From Paraglomus occultum (taxonomy: Eukaryota; Glomeromycota; Glomeromycetes; Paraglomerales; Paraglomeraceae): 36,358 bases of DNA. The notes below the pieces were generated by a model. That model was not told the origin of the DNA and searched no databases. It saw only the letters and a list, made by a program, of their open reading frames with translations. The DNA lies in the NCBI GenBank assembly GCA_910592205.1, contig CAJVPJ010000190.1:1-36358 (forward strand), read 5' to 3'. This document shows, piece by piece, positions 26,873-36,358 of this stretch. The position numbers were made by a program, and so were the translations under genes. Every line of letters begins with the position of its first letter. The stretch's first letter is position 1.

Positions 26873-27240
26873 GATTGAGTATATTTAGTATAGTGAGCAG
26901 TGAGTATATTTAATATAGTGAGCATTGAGTATATTTAGTAATAATATGTACTGCCTACGTCTATAATATGTACTGCTATGTTTATACTATGTTTATAATA
27001 TGTTTATACTATGTACCGCCTACATTTATACTGTGTACCGCCTACATTTCTACTTCACTTATACTTGTACTACTAATGTACAGCTATATGTACAGCTATA
27101 TGTACCGTTATATGTACAGCTACGCTATATATTACTTTATTATACATATCACCACATTATAATACATTATACTTTTATACATTATCGATTACACTACATT
27201 TACACTACATTTACACTACATTTTACACTACATTATACAC
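26873..27240. repeat. Cluster of AT-rich 12-30 bp tandem repeats
   Basis: Successive families are: GTGAGCAGTGAGTATATTTA-type units (26873-26945), TGTACCGCCTACATTT units (about 27010-27055), ATGTACAGCTAT units (about 27075-27125) and ACACTACATTT units (about 27190-27240). Each has 2-4 copies. This looks like local replication-slippage or mini-duplication activity. Confidence 0.65.
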
Positions 27241-27664
27241 AACATCATGTATGATCATCCTTTACGCCCCCATTTTATCCAATCTTTTATCTCTTTTGTT
27301 CTTCATATCTCATCTTGCTGCATTTACTTGTTTAGTCAATTGGGTTCGGCGCTAAGGTCAAACCTACACTCAAACCACCCACATCCGCCCCCACTAAAAG
27401 ACCAATCCCCATCAACCCAAACAAATAGACATGTAGGGAGAATGGCTTTCTCATTATTGATATGCATTTCCCCCACATTAATAATATTATTCCCCTCCCC
27501 TTCTCCATCTCTCGTCTCCTCCCCCCCACTCTCCCCCCAATCTATGATAAAACATTCTATTTTTCCGTACATCTTAATGAAAAAATTTTTTAATACCGAA
27601 ACACTTTTATAGGCATCAGTATCTAGTCACGTGAATCTTATCTACGTTATTATTATTTCAGCAA

Positions 27665-27718
27665 ACAAGGAAAAAGGAAAGGAAAAGGAAAGGAAAAGGA
27701 AAGGGAGGGAGGGGAGAA
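27665..27718. repeat. AAGGAAAAGG polypurine repeat
   Basis: GGAAAGGAAAAGGAAAGG-type repeats form a near mirror-symmetric purine tract about 440 bp before the chitin-binding protein start. Mirror symmetry is compatible with H-DNA. Confidence 0.7.
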
Positions 27719-27980
27719 ACAAACAATAACAAAAAAAAAAGAGCGGGCAAAAGGAAGAAGAAAAGGAAAAAGAAACCGGTTCCGGACAAGACAAAAAAAT
27801 AAATTTGCTAATGGTCATGATTATAGAAATTATGCAATAACGATACACTTCATTATCATTCCGACCAGAGTCAATTCATAGTAATCATGGTTACACACGA
27901 TATTAGTCTGGACGAAACGAGGTTCTGTCAGCGATAATAACATTTTCCATACAGACAGCATCTAAGAAATCTTGCTAATC

Positions 27981-27993
27981 GTTATATATATAT
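27981..27993 (+). promoter_or_regulatory. Probable TATA element of the Kre9/CBM18 gene
   Basis: GTTATATATATATG is the only strong TATA-like string near this gene. It lies about 165-175 bp before the ATG at 28158 and directly before the 9-bp repeat array. A start site 30-60 bp downstream would fall at the beginning of the array. Inference from sequence only. Confidence 0.45.
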
Positions 27994-28030
27994 GCGTCTT
28001 TTTCATCAAGGATGTTTTCCTCGTGTCCAG

Positions 28031-28156
28031 CACATTCAGCACATTCAGCACATTCAGCACATTCAACACATTCAGCACATTCAGCACATTCAGCACATTC
28101 AGCACATTCAACACGGTCAACACGGTCAACACGGTCAACACACTCGACACGTTCAA
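28031..28156. repeat. 14-copy CACATTCAG 9-bp tandem array abutting a start codon
   Basis: Fourteen consecutive 9-nt units were counted: CACATTCAG or CACATTCAA (nine), CACGGTCAA (three), CACACTCGA and CACGTTCAA. The array ends one base before the ATG of the secreted protein gene. All three forward frames are open through it; in the gene's own frame it would read Ser/Asn-Thr-Phe/Val repeats. Confidence 0.9.
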
Positions 28157-28157
28157 C

Positions 28158-29176
28158 ATGTCCATCTCATCCAACTTGCTCAACAAGTTTCTGTTCGTCC
28201 ACGCCATCGTCCTCCTTCTGTCGGCAACCATTCACGCTTCATACCAAGTCACTTTCCCACCCGTAGGACAGATCTTGTTCCTGGGCCAATCATACAACGT
28301 CACATGGGAGAACCAGGATGATTCCATCCCCATAGAGCCTATGGTCGATGTCTTGCTATCACATGGAGAACCTGGAAATCTCACGATAGACTATCCCATC
28401 TGCGCAAACATACCTAGTTCAGACCAATGTAAGTACAGCACACGTGTTACTGGAATCGATTAATTGAACTTTTCCCCAATACGTTGCTTGACGATTCTAC
28501 TCTTTTTCTTTTCTAGTGTGTGTGTACACTCCAGCGGCAACCGATCCAAGCAGACAAGACTATGTCTTTATTGTCGGCAAATCTCAACCGAATTACGGAT
28601 ACAGCAACTATTGTAAGCAAAGCAAAGCAAAGCAAAACCCCACATCACATCGCATTACCCACATCACATCGCATTACACCACATTACGCTCCACATGCAT
28701 TACACATCATCTACGACATTGCCCCTCCCCCTCTAATCTCTAACGATACATTATCTTTTCTAGTCGTTCTGAATTCCACTGGTCCGGTTCCTGATAGCAG
28801 CGGCTGTCCAGCAATGGGTGGTCACAACTGCACCGAGAGCCTGCCGTGTTGTAGCTCTAGCGGATTCTGCGGATCGAGTGCGGATCATTGCGGAGTCGGA
28901 TGTCTCTCGCAATTTAGCTTTAACGGAGTTTGTACGGCTCCAAGCTCTCCACCCCCGACAAACGCGACAGCCACTTCAGATGCTCCTACTCCAGAGACTC
29001 CAACTCCTACTCCAGACACTTCAACTCCTACTCCAAACGATTCAAGCACTACTCCAGAGAATTCAAGCACGCCTGCTGCTGCTCCCGCTCCTACTCCAGA
29101 CAACTCACCCACTCCTACTCCGGCCACTCCGAATACTCGCTTTGTCAAGAGATCGTTTCGTTTCAAGAGGATTTGA
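28158..29176 (+). CDS. Secreted Kre9/KNH-like protein with hevein-type chitin-binding domain
   Basis: Three exons: 28158-28428, 28517-28612 and 28764-29176, giving 259 residues. Residues 1-27 form a signal peptide (hydrophobic FLFVHAIVLLLSATIHA). Residues about 28-125 match the Kre9/KNH-type beta-sandwich found in fungal wall proteins (YQVTFPPVGQ, YNVTW, DYVFIVG). Residues 137-179 form a CBM18 hevein-like domain with eight cysteines: C137, C145, C151, C152, C158, C165, C169 and C179, in the CC-S..GFCG...DHCG.GC pattern. The tail is Thr/Pro/Ser-rich with repeated TPTP/TPDTS, a likely O-mannosylated wall spacer, ending basic (RSFRFKRI) with no GPI signal. Expected role: binding exposed chitin in the fungal wall or extracellular space. 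An AATAAA follows 50 nt after the stop. The start is the first in-frame ATG. Confidence 0.85.
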
Positions 29177-30390
29177 TTGGTGACAAGACCTTTCCATATA
29201 ATATTATGCGCTCATTACATATTAATATCCAATAAAGGCTCGATCATTAAAAAAAAAATTCTCTGTTGAAGCTGCATCTTTCATATTCGTAACACACGAA
29301 TTCCCATATACGCATCGGCTCATGTGAATGTCGTTGTACAGTAAATATTTTTTTGAAAGTCAAATGCTAATCCCGCAAACTCCGCAAGTTCCGCAATAAG
29401 CGACCATCAAAGCAAAATGCCATGTTTCATCATCTTTGAACAAATAGCTATGCATGCACAGTTTTTAGGAATGTTTCTTTTTTCATGAAATAATCTTATG
29501 CAAACCCTGGTGACCGTGGCTATGTTGTTAACCCTTTTGTGTTTGATGCCGCGATCTTGTGTTTATATCGCGCTTTTTGCACGTTGAAGGAGGGAAAATA
29601 CGGGTTTTCTTTTCATTAAAAAGGGGGGCTTTTAAAAAAAAATACTAATTGTATCCCATTTATACGTAAGTTTAATCTAGAAATAGTCGAACCTCATTAA
29701 ATCTTGTAACACAAACCATCCATTACAAAGAATGGTAATTCCAAACAAGTTGGTAAACTTATATATTTGGCATAATGCAATATGAACAATTTTCAGTGTA
29801 ACATCCTTGCTATGTCAACGTGGAAAGACTGTCTATTATTCTTCTTCACAAATAATAATAAGTTTGGGCTTTCACCGCCCATGATGGGAATGTGCTCAAC
29901 TAGCTAAATTTATCTAATAAGCCTTGTTCTTTAATTGTTTATTTATCACTGTGAAATAAATGAGAACAAATCAGAAATGACCAGCTAAAAAGATGCAATA
30001 AAGTATTAACTCTTAATGGAAAAGGAATTTTACATTTCCTTTATTGTGATAAGAATTTAGAAAAGTTGTAAATGTCTGGCTAAAAGATTGTTGACCCCCC
30101 CAGAAAAAACATATTCCCGAATACAGTATCCTAAATAAGTGTGTTTCTTTAATAGTAATAGTCATTGGTATGGCTTGTTATTATTTTCAATCATGGTAAC
30201 TTATTGATTCCCTTGTTCCCTTTGTCATACATTCAGGAAAACACTTGATTGTCATCTTTTAAATAACAATCTTATCTGGTTACCAAATTTCAAAAATGAC
30301 ATCAGAATGTAAACAATTAAAAAAATAAAGTCACACATCAATCGTGCAAAGTGGATTAAAAGTGAACATTACATTCTTACACTTGGAAAC

Positions 30391-30514
30391 ACACACGTAT
30401 TAGTATATTAATGCACACATATTAATATATACACACACATATTAATACACACACACACATATTAATGCACACACACATACTAATACACACACATATTAAT
30501 ACACACACACACAA
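30391..30514. repeat. ACACACACATATTAAT tandem repeat
   Basis: Alternating (AC)n and ATATTAAT blocks recur about six to seven times with a period of about 16-20 bp (ACACACACATATTAATGC). It is a compound microsatellite; alternating purine-pyrimidine (AC)n could form Z-DNA. Confidence 0.85.
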
Positions 30515-30960
30515 TCTCTCTAACATTATGATTTACAGCAAATTTCCCTCATAGCAGTGGTGCGACCGTAGCTGCAGCCGCAGATTATCAAAGTAAAAAA
30601 GTCATATAAATCATTTCATGATGATACAAAGGGGGTGTGTTGGAAAGGTGGAGTACGCCCAAATATTTGCTTACTGCAACATGTGTGTAACCCCCAAAGA
30701 TTTTCTCCGGCGGTATCTTTCGGTGTCACTAAAAAGTCTAAACGAATCAAGTTGTTTTAGCATATCTCATATGAAAATAAACCTGGTTTTAACCAATAAA
30801 ATCGTTTTCTTTTGCGCCAAACTTTCGGCATTGGGAGTATTTTTCCGCCCCCTTCCCCATTCCCCTTCTATTTAACATAGAGCGCTTGCATAGACCGGTC
30901 GTGTGATTAAGGGTGATCCTGTTCTGCATGTAAGATGTCGCATTATCAATCGATATTTTT

Positions 30961-30984
30961 AAGAAGAAGAAGAAGAAGAAGAAG
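30961..30984. repeat. (AAG)8 microsatellite
   Basis: Eight perfect AAG triplets, preceded by a T run. No gene context. Confidence 0.9.
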
Positions 30985-33900
30985 GAAATAATTAAAAGTG
31001 AAAACAATATACTGTAAATTATACAAATCCAGCATGCAAAGCAAAAAGTAAGCAAGCGAGCGAGTTAAACATGAACGTTGACATATAAACCATTTCCACG
31101 CAAGACCGCAGATGCCACCTATTCACGCGGTTTATACGCGTGTGTGAACAAAACAAAAGCATGTAAGATTTGCGCGGCAAAATTAGGTTTGGGACTCCAA
31201 CAAGATAAAAATGATAACAGTAAACAAAGGGTGTATACATTTTTGTTCTAAAAAATAAAACCGTAAATCAAGCATCATGCAAGATAATCTATCAATCAGT
31301 GCGTGTGGAGAAATTTCGTAATATTAATTTCTATATATATAATCAACTGTAATATGTACGAATAATTTAGATGCTCTTTAAATGATAATCTTTGACTGCA
31401 CTGCGATAAGACCGCGTATTCTGAAACTTGGTTAAAATAATGCTTGCTCTTTTCATTTAAATTAATTCCAGTATAGTACGGATAGCGATGTTTAAAATAA
31501 TACTACTTTCATTCAAGTCATCGAATGCACGAAATTGCTAAACACCGTAAACAAGACAAGACACTTTTGTAACATGGACATTATGGTCAACGCCGCGATC
31601 ACTATAAACGAGTGCGAGCATCAACCATTAATTAGATATTATTAATTTTCATAAACAAAAACGTTAAAACATATAATCATATATGCACGTAATGTTGCCG
31701 TCCATATTGCTCGCACTACTTTATCATTCTTTCGTGAAATGAATCGCGGTATGCTAATCTCGATCCTGATGGTCGACCAACTCATAGGCTTGCCTCGATG
31801 CTCGCATGCATTAAAGATGTTTCATACGCAAAAAAAAGAAAATATCATCTCCCTTCCCCCGTTTTCCCCTCCCTTCCCCCTTCCTTCCTCGTGAATGGCT
31901 ACTAAATAAGGAGTAAATTCTTAGCATTAAAATATTGACTTGTGTTAATTATTTCTTTTCGGCGATTTGCGACTAATTACATTTGTAAGACATAGTAATA
32001 TCTCCATGTTACCAATATTGTCAGCTGATTTCCTTTTATCGCTTCTTATTGATCGTGACTACCAAAAAAAGGCTCAGTTAGTCAGGCAATCTTTCTTACT
32101 AAAGCAAATGCTTTCGTCAATTAATTAAAAAAACATCCAATCTAGTAAACGAAATACAGAATTATTCTAAAAAGTAAATTACTTTAAATTGAACACTATC
32201 TTTTTTTGAACCGAGAAAACCAATGACAAGATGTGGTTGTCTACTGAGACTGTTCCAAAAGGCACAGGCTTTGAGTTTCGCGTTTTAATAATTTGTTTTT
32301 ATCACATGATCAATTCTGTTAAACAGATCGTTTTCGCAATTAAAAGTGTCTTGTTATACCGAATTTACGATTACACATTGCAAACCCGTACGTTTAAAAC
32401 TTTACGTATTGCAGCAAAGCAGACATAGAGCAACAATTATGTTGTAAAGCATTGCGCGTGGCCAAATATGACTGACCCATAGTATTTTCCTACTCAATGA
32501 TGGTTTTCGTATCGGTTAAACGGTAATGTAATAAATCACACAAGGTGCGCGCAATTTCAAAAATTTTGTATTAAACGAATCTATTTGGGCGTATATTATA
32601 TCTACGCTACTTTGTTGCTCTCGTGCAAATAATTGCCTGTTGTGATTGTCGCGTGGGATTGAATCATTGCAATTTCCACATACCAGTCGTCCACGTGTTT
32701 CCTGGATTGCCGTAGAATTGGATGCACGATGCAATGTGAAATCACACATTCCAATGTGGATGTAAAAATTCAGAGGGCACGCGGGTCTATCCGATCTCGC
32801 ATAATCTCCTGTTAAAGACTATGGTGTTTGGCCAGCAGGGCCGTTTTTGCCTAAATATACAACGACAGCTATGTGTATACCAATATGATATTTAATACCG
32901 CGTTAACTAGTTATTGTTTAAGACTTTGCTCGATCTTGCAAATGTCCATGCGTTTCCCTTTCGTAAACTCAATTATAATCGTTTAGTGAAAACATGGCAT
33001 TAGTGTTATGTAATAGCAAATAGTTAAAGAACACTTGATCAGTATGACAGCGATTAAAGTATGTTAACGAGCTATTGATTATCACATTAAGAATAAATGA
33101 AAGTAACGATCATGTTTATCAAACAACGCAATTAGTAACTACAGCAAAATTCACTAATCCGTTTCGCGAAAATTGCTTCGATAGTCCGAAAGATTTGTGA
33201 TTCCGAAAGCACTGCCTTGCATATGCGGGTTTTGCCTTATGCCGGTCCAATTTCGCTGCCAAGAAAACTATAACGGCTGAATCGGCTCCAGCACAAATGA
33301 CACAATAATTCTGCTGGAATCGTACGTACTCCTAACGAATATCATATAATAAGAATAAACCATATATCGTAATCAATATTACAAACTATATCACATAGCG
33401 TGCTTTTCAATAATATTACATGATTATCACACCATGAATCATATATTAATAGTATAATGTAGTCTTATTCGCAGAAGAAAATGCGCGCCGAACCATACAC
33501 GTCAATAATAGTCTCCTCATATGTTTCTTCGTGGGCTAATATTATTGCATCCGCTACAACTGTCTTGAACGTTTTTATACTCTTCGACTACTTCGCTCTA
33601 TTGGCAAGTTTGTAAGTGTCGAGTGTTATGGTCACGAAATCAGATATTGCAAACTGCGTAACTCGGGTCCCACTACTGATGGAATCAATTGTACTTTTTT
33701 GATTTTAGACGCGATCAAAGTAGACGAGTCATTTGGATCTGATTTAGTCATTTTAGTGTTGTGACTCGTCCCACATTTTATTCCAAGATTTACGTTGTTA
33801 CGTAAGGTTTAAAATAAAAGTGAATAAGAGCTCTAAGAAAATTTAAAGACATGCGACTATGATATCACCTACTTGTGTAATGTTTACCACAAGACGATAC

Positions 33901-34506
33901 CAAATGAAAAGTTTACTCATTCCGTCACGGAAGAAGAAACTGAAGAAAATGTGAACCATCCACTGAAATAGTCTCACGTTAATTTGTCCATTGAGATGAC
34001 CAATTCACAAGAAAGACCACTAATTCTCCCTCGCTATGACAGTGAGCGTTTGTGTGATGAAATATAATACCTTAAGGCCAGTAATAGTAATGGTAATGAA
34101 ATTACAATAACCAAATCGACAACGGCGCCCAAAAACTCAATAGTTACTGGGATTCTGACAATACATGTTATCGCAATACTTTTTCTCTTTGTAGGAACGA
34201 AAGTTGAAGATATAATAACAGAATTCTCAATCCAATCACTTATTAATCAGTGTCACATGATCATCATCGCGTACCTCACGTTTAATCGACCCCTCATCTT
34301 CCCTCGTCACTCATTGTGTCGATGCTGAACTTTTACGCACGACATCTTGGTACTTGCTTCAGAAGAAATTTTGTTGTATGTGTTAGTATTAGTATTAGCA
34401 AACATACTTCTTTACAGTTTTGCCCACTAGCAAAGCGCCGTCAAAGGTACTGCTTCGTACTATTTACGAGGAGAGCATACTAACTGTCATGACGCGCTCC
34501 TCTAAC

Positions 34507-35311
34507 TTATTCATTCAATGAGCAACAGAAAAGTGCTAACCATAGGACATTATTTCTGACCATGCACAGGATTTGTACTGTCTTTACTGCAAAGGACCAA
34601 CGATGTACATCACATCCATAAATATGACAGAATGCATGAAAATATTTCTTACATAATGTGCAATGAAAGTGTTGAATGACACCAGTTTTATAGTCTTTTG
34701 TTTGTTCAAGTCCTTTCAGATGCAAGTCTTTTTGATCATAATGGAAATGTGTGGTGCATACTCTGAGTTGATCTGTTCATTCTTTCACTTCATTGACAGC
34801 TTGCCTATCAACTTCCCATACCCCTATTACTATGAGATTCCAGAGCTTTTTTTGATTTTTGGGATCCATTTTCCTGCAACATTGTATGATGCCATTGTGA
34901 TTTATCATGACAATGCATGGTGTTGGTTGATCTTCTGACACTTTTGTTGTGGGGACAGGTATAACATCTTCATTCTCATAATGTTCATCATATTCTTGTT
35001 TGTCATATTCTTCTTCATTTTCTTCAATGTCATCGTCTTTGGAATTATAAATTATGTCCTTGTCCAATGCAAACAAGTCATCATTATTGAAAGTATGAAT
35101 AGTGGATTCTTCTAAATTTCCAGGTTGCACTTCCAATCCATTGTAAGTGCTGAGGGATTAAATTTATCTTGTCACAATCTGGGTGACACATCTTTGTATT
35201 TGCTATTCTCAAAGAATCAGTTTCATATATACAATACTAATATGAATGAAAATATTTTGCTATTTGGTTCCACTCCTTCCCCAACATGAATCGACATGTC
35301 CATAATGTCAT
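34507..35311 (-). pseudogene. Decayed Cys/His-rich gene
   Basis: Reading from an ATG at 35311, the frame runs through a short SANT/Myb-like string (GKEWNQIAKYF), meets TAG at 35237-35239, and continues in the same frame through TKMCHPDCDK. Near 35140-35160 the plausible protein shifts frame to an acidic segment (NEEEYDKQEYDEHYENED), then reaches VGVWEVDR-like sequence and TGA at 34777-34779. Beyond it the same frame continues with VCTTHFHYDQ and HFHCTLCKKYFHAFCHIYGCDVHRW, clearly zinc-finger-like. Two in-frame stops plus a frameshift point to a dead copy. No introns were found that would remove the stops. Whether the parent is a host gene family or a mobile element is unknown. I give no reconstructed product. 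Confidence 0.6.
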
Positions 35312-35559
35312 AAACAGAAATCATAAGATATAAATAGTCTAAAAAAAAACCCAATGACTAGACGGAAATAGAAATATTTCAAGTAATACAATACTATCTT
35401 CATATGAAGGTAATTTTAATATATCTGATGCCAAATTGTTAAGCTTAGGCGTATCATTGGATCATAATATTCTCCTTGAAGAGGAGGTTTTTGTTGCTGG
35501 TTTGTTTTTTGAATTAACCCGAGTTGTCTGCAGTAGAGGTAGACGTCGCAGCAGGCTTT
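35312..35559. other. Gap between pseudogene and partial gene
   Basis: 248 bp with no gene called. Frames downstream of the poly-A run at 35620-35630 stay open on the minus strand to about 35470, so part of it may belong to the C-terminus of the neighbouring partial gene. Confidence 0.4.
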
Positions 35560-36296
35560 TCAGATGTTTCGGAGGAGTAGTGGTTTGTTGTTCGTCAAGC
35601 GAATCATATAGTTGGGATCTTTTTTTTTTTGAGGCGGAGATAATGTGGTATGATCAACGGATTCGAGTATTGAGGAGGAGGAGGAGGAGGAGGAGGATGC
35701 AGGGGTGTTCGTGGAGATAAATTCAAAATTATGTAATTTGATATATAACTTATCATTGTGTATATCAAGCTCTCCCACGAGAGACACCCGAGAACCTACT
35801 TTAGCCATTTTTGTTCTTTCGTGCAGGTTTTTCTTTGATGTCTCGTAATATGCAATTACGTCGAATTCTGAGAGATTTAAAGACGATGCACTGCCGCTTA
35901 CATACTGTGTGTGGTGTGCAAGGTGAACGTAGTAATACTGTTGCGCACTTGCGCAGTGGTTTTTATTACGGCCAACGTGCAGATCCATGTACGTACGTGT
36001 GGTATATCGGATGATTTATGTGCAGAAACATGGCATTTGAAGGGGTTTATCTAGTAATTTGGAATACGCGTAGTGAGTAAGCAGGCATGGTATAGATTAA
36101 TATGAAAATTGGCATAAAGTTGATTACTTACCGTGAGCATACTATCATGTAGCGATGTACCAGCTAGTTCGAATACGTCATCTTGTGCAACAGGCATCAG
36201 TCTTTCAGTACGTATACACTCACTGGACAAAAGTCTACGTAATTTTTGTCGATCACATAGTAAAACATATGAAAAATCTATTTTTTTCGAAGCGCT
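35560..36296 (-). CDS. Partial gene: beta-rich, possibly OB-fold, protein with poly-Ser tract
   Basis: Three exons fit: 36296-36132, 36050-35993 and 35867-35560 (stop at 35560-35562), with introns of 81 and 125 nt; the 5' end lies beyond the window. The joined frame reads LLCDRQKLRRLL, DDVFELAGTSLHDSMLT, INPFKCHVSAHKSSDIPHV, then FDVIAYYETSKK, KVGSRVSLVGELDIHNDKLYIKLHNFEFIS. The alternating hydrophobic strands around VGSRVSLVG and DKLYIKLH resemble an OB-fold; this is pattern reading, not an identified family. A poly-Ser run follows, encoded by a GGA/GAG repeat, and then PPQKKK. A run of 11 T at 35620-35630 lies in the coding sequence: with the run as read the protein ends at LLLRNI, while a one-base change would extend it by about 50 residues. 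The second donor (35993/35992) was chosen by phase and is the least certain junction. Confidence 0.55.
35673..35697. repeat. GAG/AGG trinucleotide repeat (poly-Ser codons)
   Basis: Perfect or nearly perfect GAGGAGGAGG on the plus strand; the minus-strand reading gives a run of serines in the partial gene. Length variation here would change the Ser run without a frameshift. Confidence 0.85.
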
Positions 36297-36358
36297 CTAC
36301 TGTACGTATCTACTATGTGAGTCACAACGATTTTTGTACCGTTTTGAAGATAATTGAT

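Larger units (their letters stand above)
23716..28157. other. Repeat-rich intergenic region, no convincing gene
   Basis: This 4.4-kb gap between a minus-strand and a plus-strand gene holds the promoters of both. It contains an unusually dense series of simple repeats: a G-rich run (24481-24620), GTT/ATT repeats (24915-25140), polypurine and polypyrimidine tracts, TTTGGC hexamers, CTCTTAC-type repeats, and 12-30 bp AT-rich tandem repeats (26870-27240). Frames in it are low-complexity and lack family motifs. Confidence 0.6.
29177..34506. other. 5.3-kb AT-rich intergenic region, no convincing gene
   Basis: Frames are short and lack family motifs or splice partners. Simple repeats at about 30391-30514 and 30961-30984 are listed separately. 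A 43-codon Glu-rich frame near 33834-33970 and a 77-codon minus frame at 32516-32749 with a single CGNC are the only faintly protein-like strings, and I do not call either. Confidence 0.55.

Noticed and set aside
32516-32749. Minus-strand 77-codon frame with CGNC
   Set aside because: A single C-x2-C pair without a partner pair, no neighbouring exon, and ordinary AT-rich surroundings.
33834-33970. Short Glu-rich frame of about 43 codons
   Set aside because: It has no start, no convincing splice partner and no motif; the Glu run comes from a GAAGAAGAA stretch.

Overview
The window looks like nuclear DNA of a filamentous fungus, most likely an arbuscular mycorrhizal fungus (Glomeromycotina) or a close Mucoromycota relative. 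The evidence is AT-rich sequence, genes broken by many short GT-AG introns (mostly 60-170 nt), long microsatellite-rich intergenic stretches, and a divergent pair of kinases of a kind expanded in Glomeromycotina: a Cys-rich zinc module, a W-T-[ST]-G-N...[LI]DKFI stretch, a W-[IV]-P-[YF] motif, and then the kinase lobe. The group assignment is inference from family knowledge. The exon models were built by hand from splice sites, reading phase and family conservation; every complete model sums to a whole number of codons.

Layout. 1-2359: no gene seen. 2360-5390 (-) and 5983-8843 (+): two paralogous six-exon protein kinases, head to head. 9139-13476 (+): alanyl-tRNA synthetase, 13 exons, with an N-terminal extension that looks mitochondrial ahead of a second in-frame ATG. 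13643-14415 (-): cyclophilin, 4 exons, tail to tail with the synthetase. 15484-17285 (+): PP2A activator (PTPA/Rrd family), 8 exons, divergent from the cyclophilin. 18576-23715 (-): a 1419-residue F-box-like protein with a C4 zinc ribbon, a huge His/Ala and Asn/Val repeat tract and a poly-Asn tail. 23716-28157: microsatellite and polypurine territory. 28158-29176 (+): secreted Kre9/KNH-like protein with a hevein-type chitin-binding domain and a Thr/Pro-rich tail. 29177-34506: no convincing gene, several simple repeats. 34507-35311 (-): decayed Cys/His-rich gene. 35560-36296 (-), running off the right edge: 3' part of a gene for a beta-rich, possibly OB-fold, protein with a poly-Ser tract.

How the genes relate. 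There is no operon-like organisation. Housekeeping functions (tRNA charging, two proline-isomerase-related folding or phosphatase factors) sit beside lineage-expanded signalling (kinases), protein turnover (F-box) and cell-wall (chitin-binding) genes. The most unusual content is (i) the kinase pair, whose N-terminal halves seem to be serial degenerate copies of the kinase N-lobe/zinc module with an intron at the same point of each unit, plus a shared 18-nt microexon, and (ii) the F-box gene, in which one short DNA repeat encodes first a period-4 His ladder and then a period-2 Asn/Val tract.
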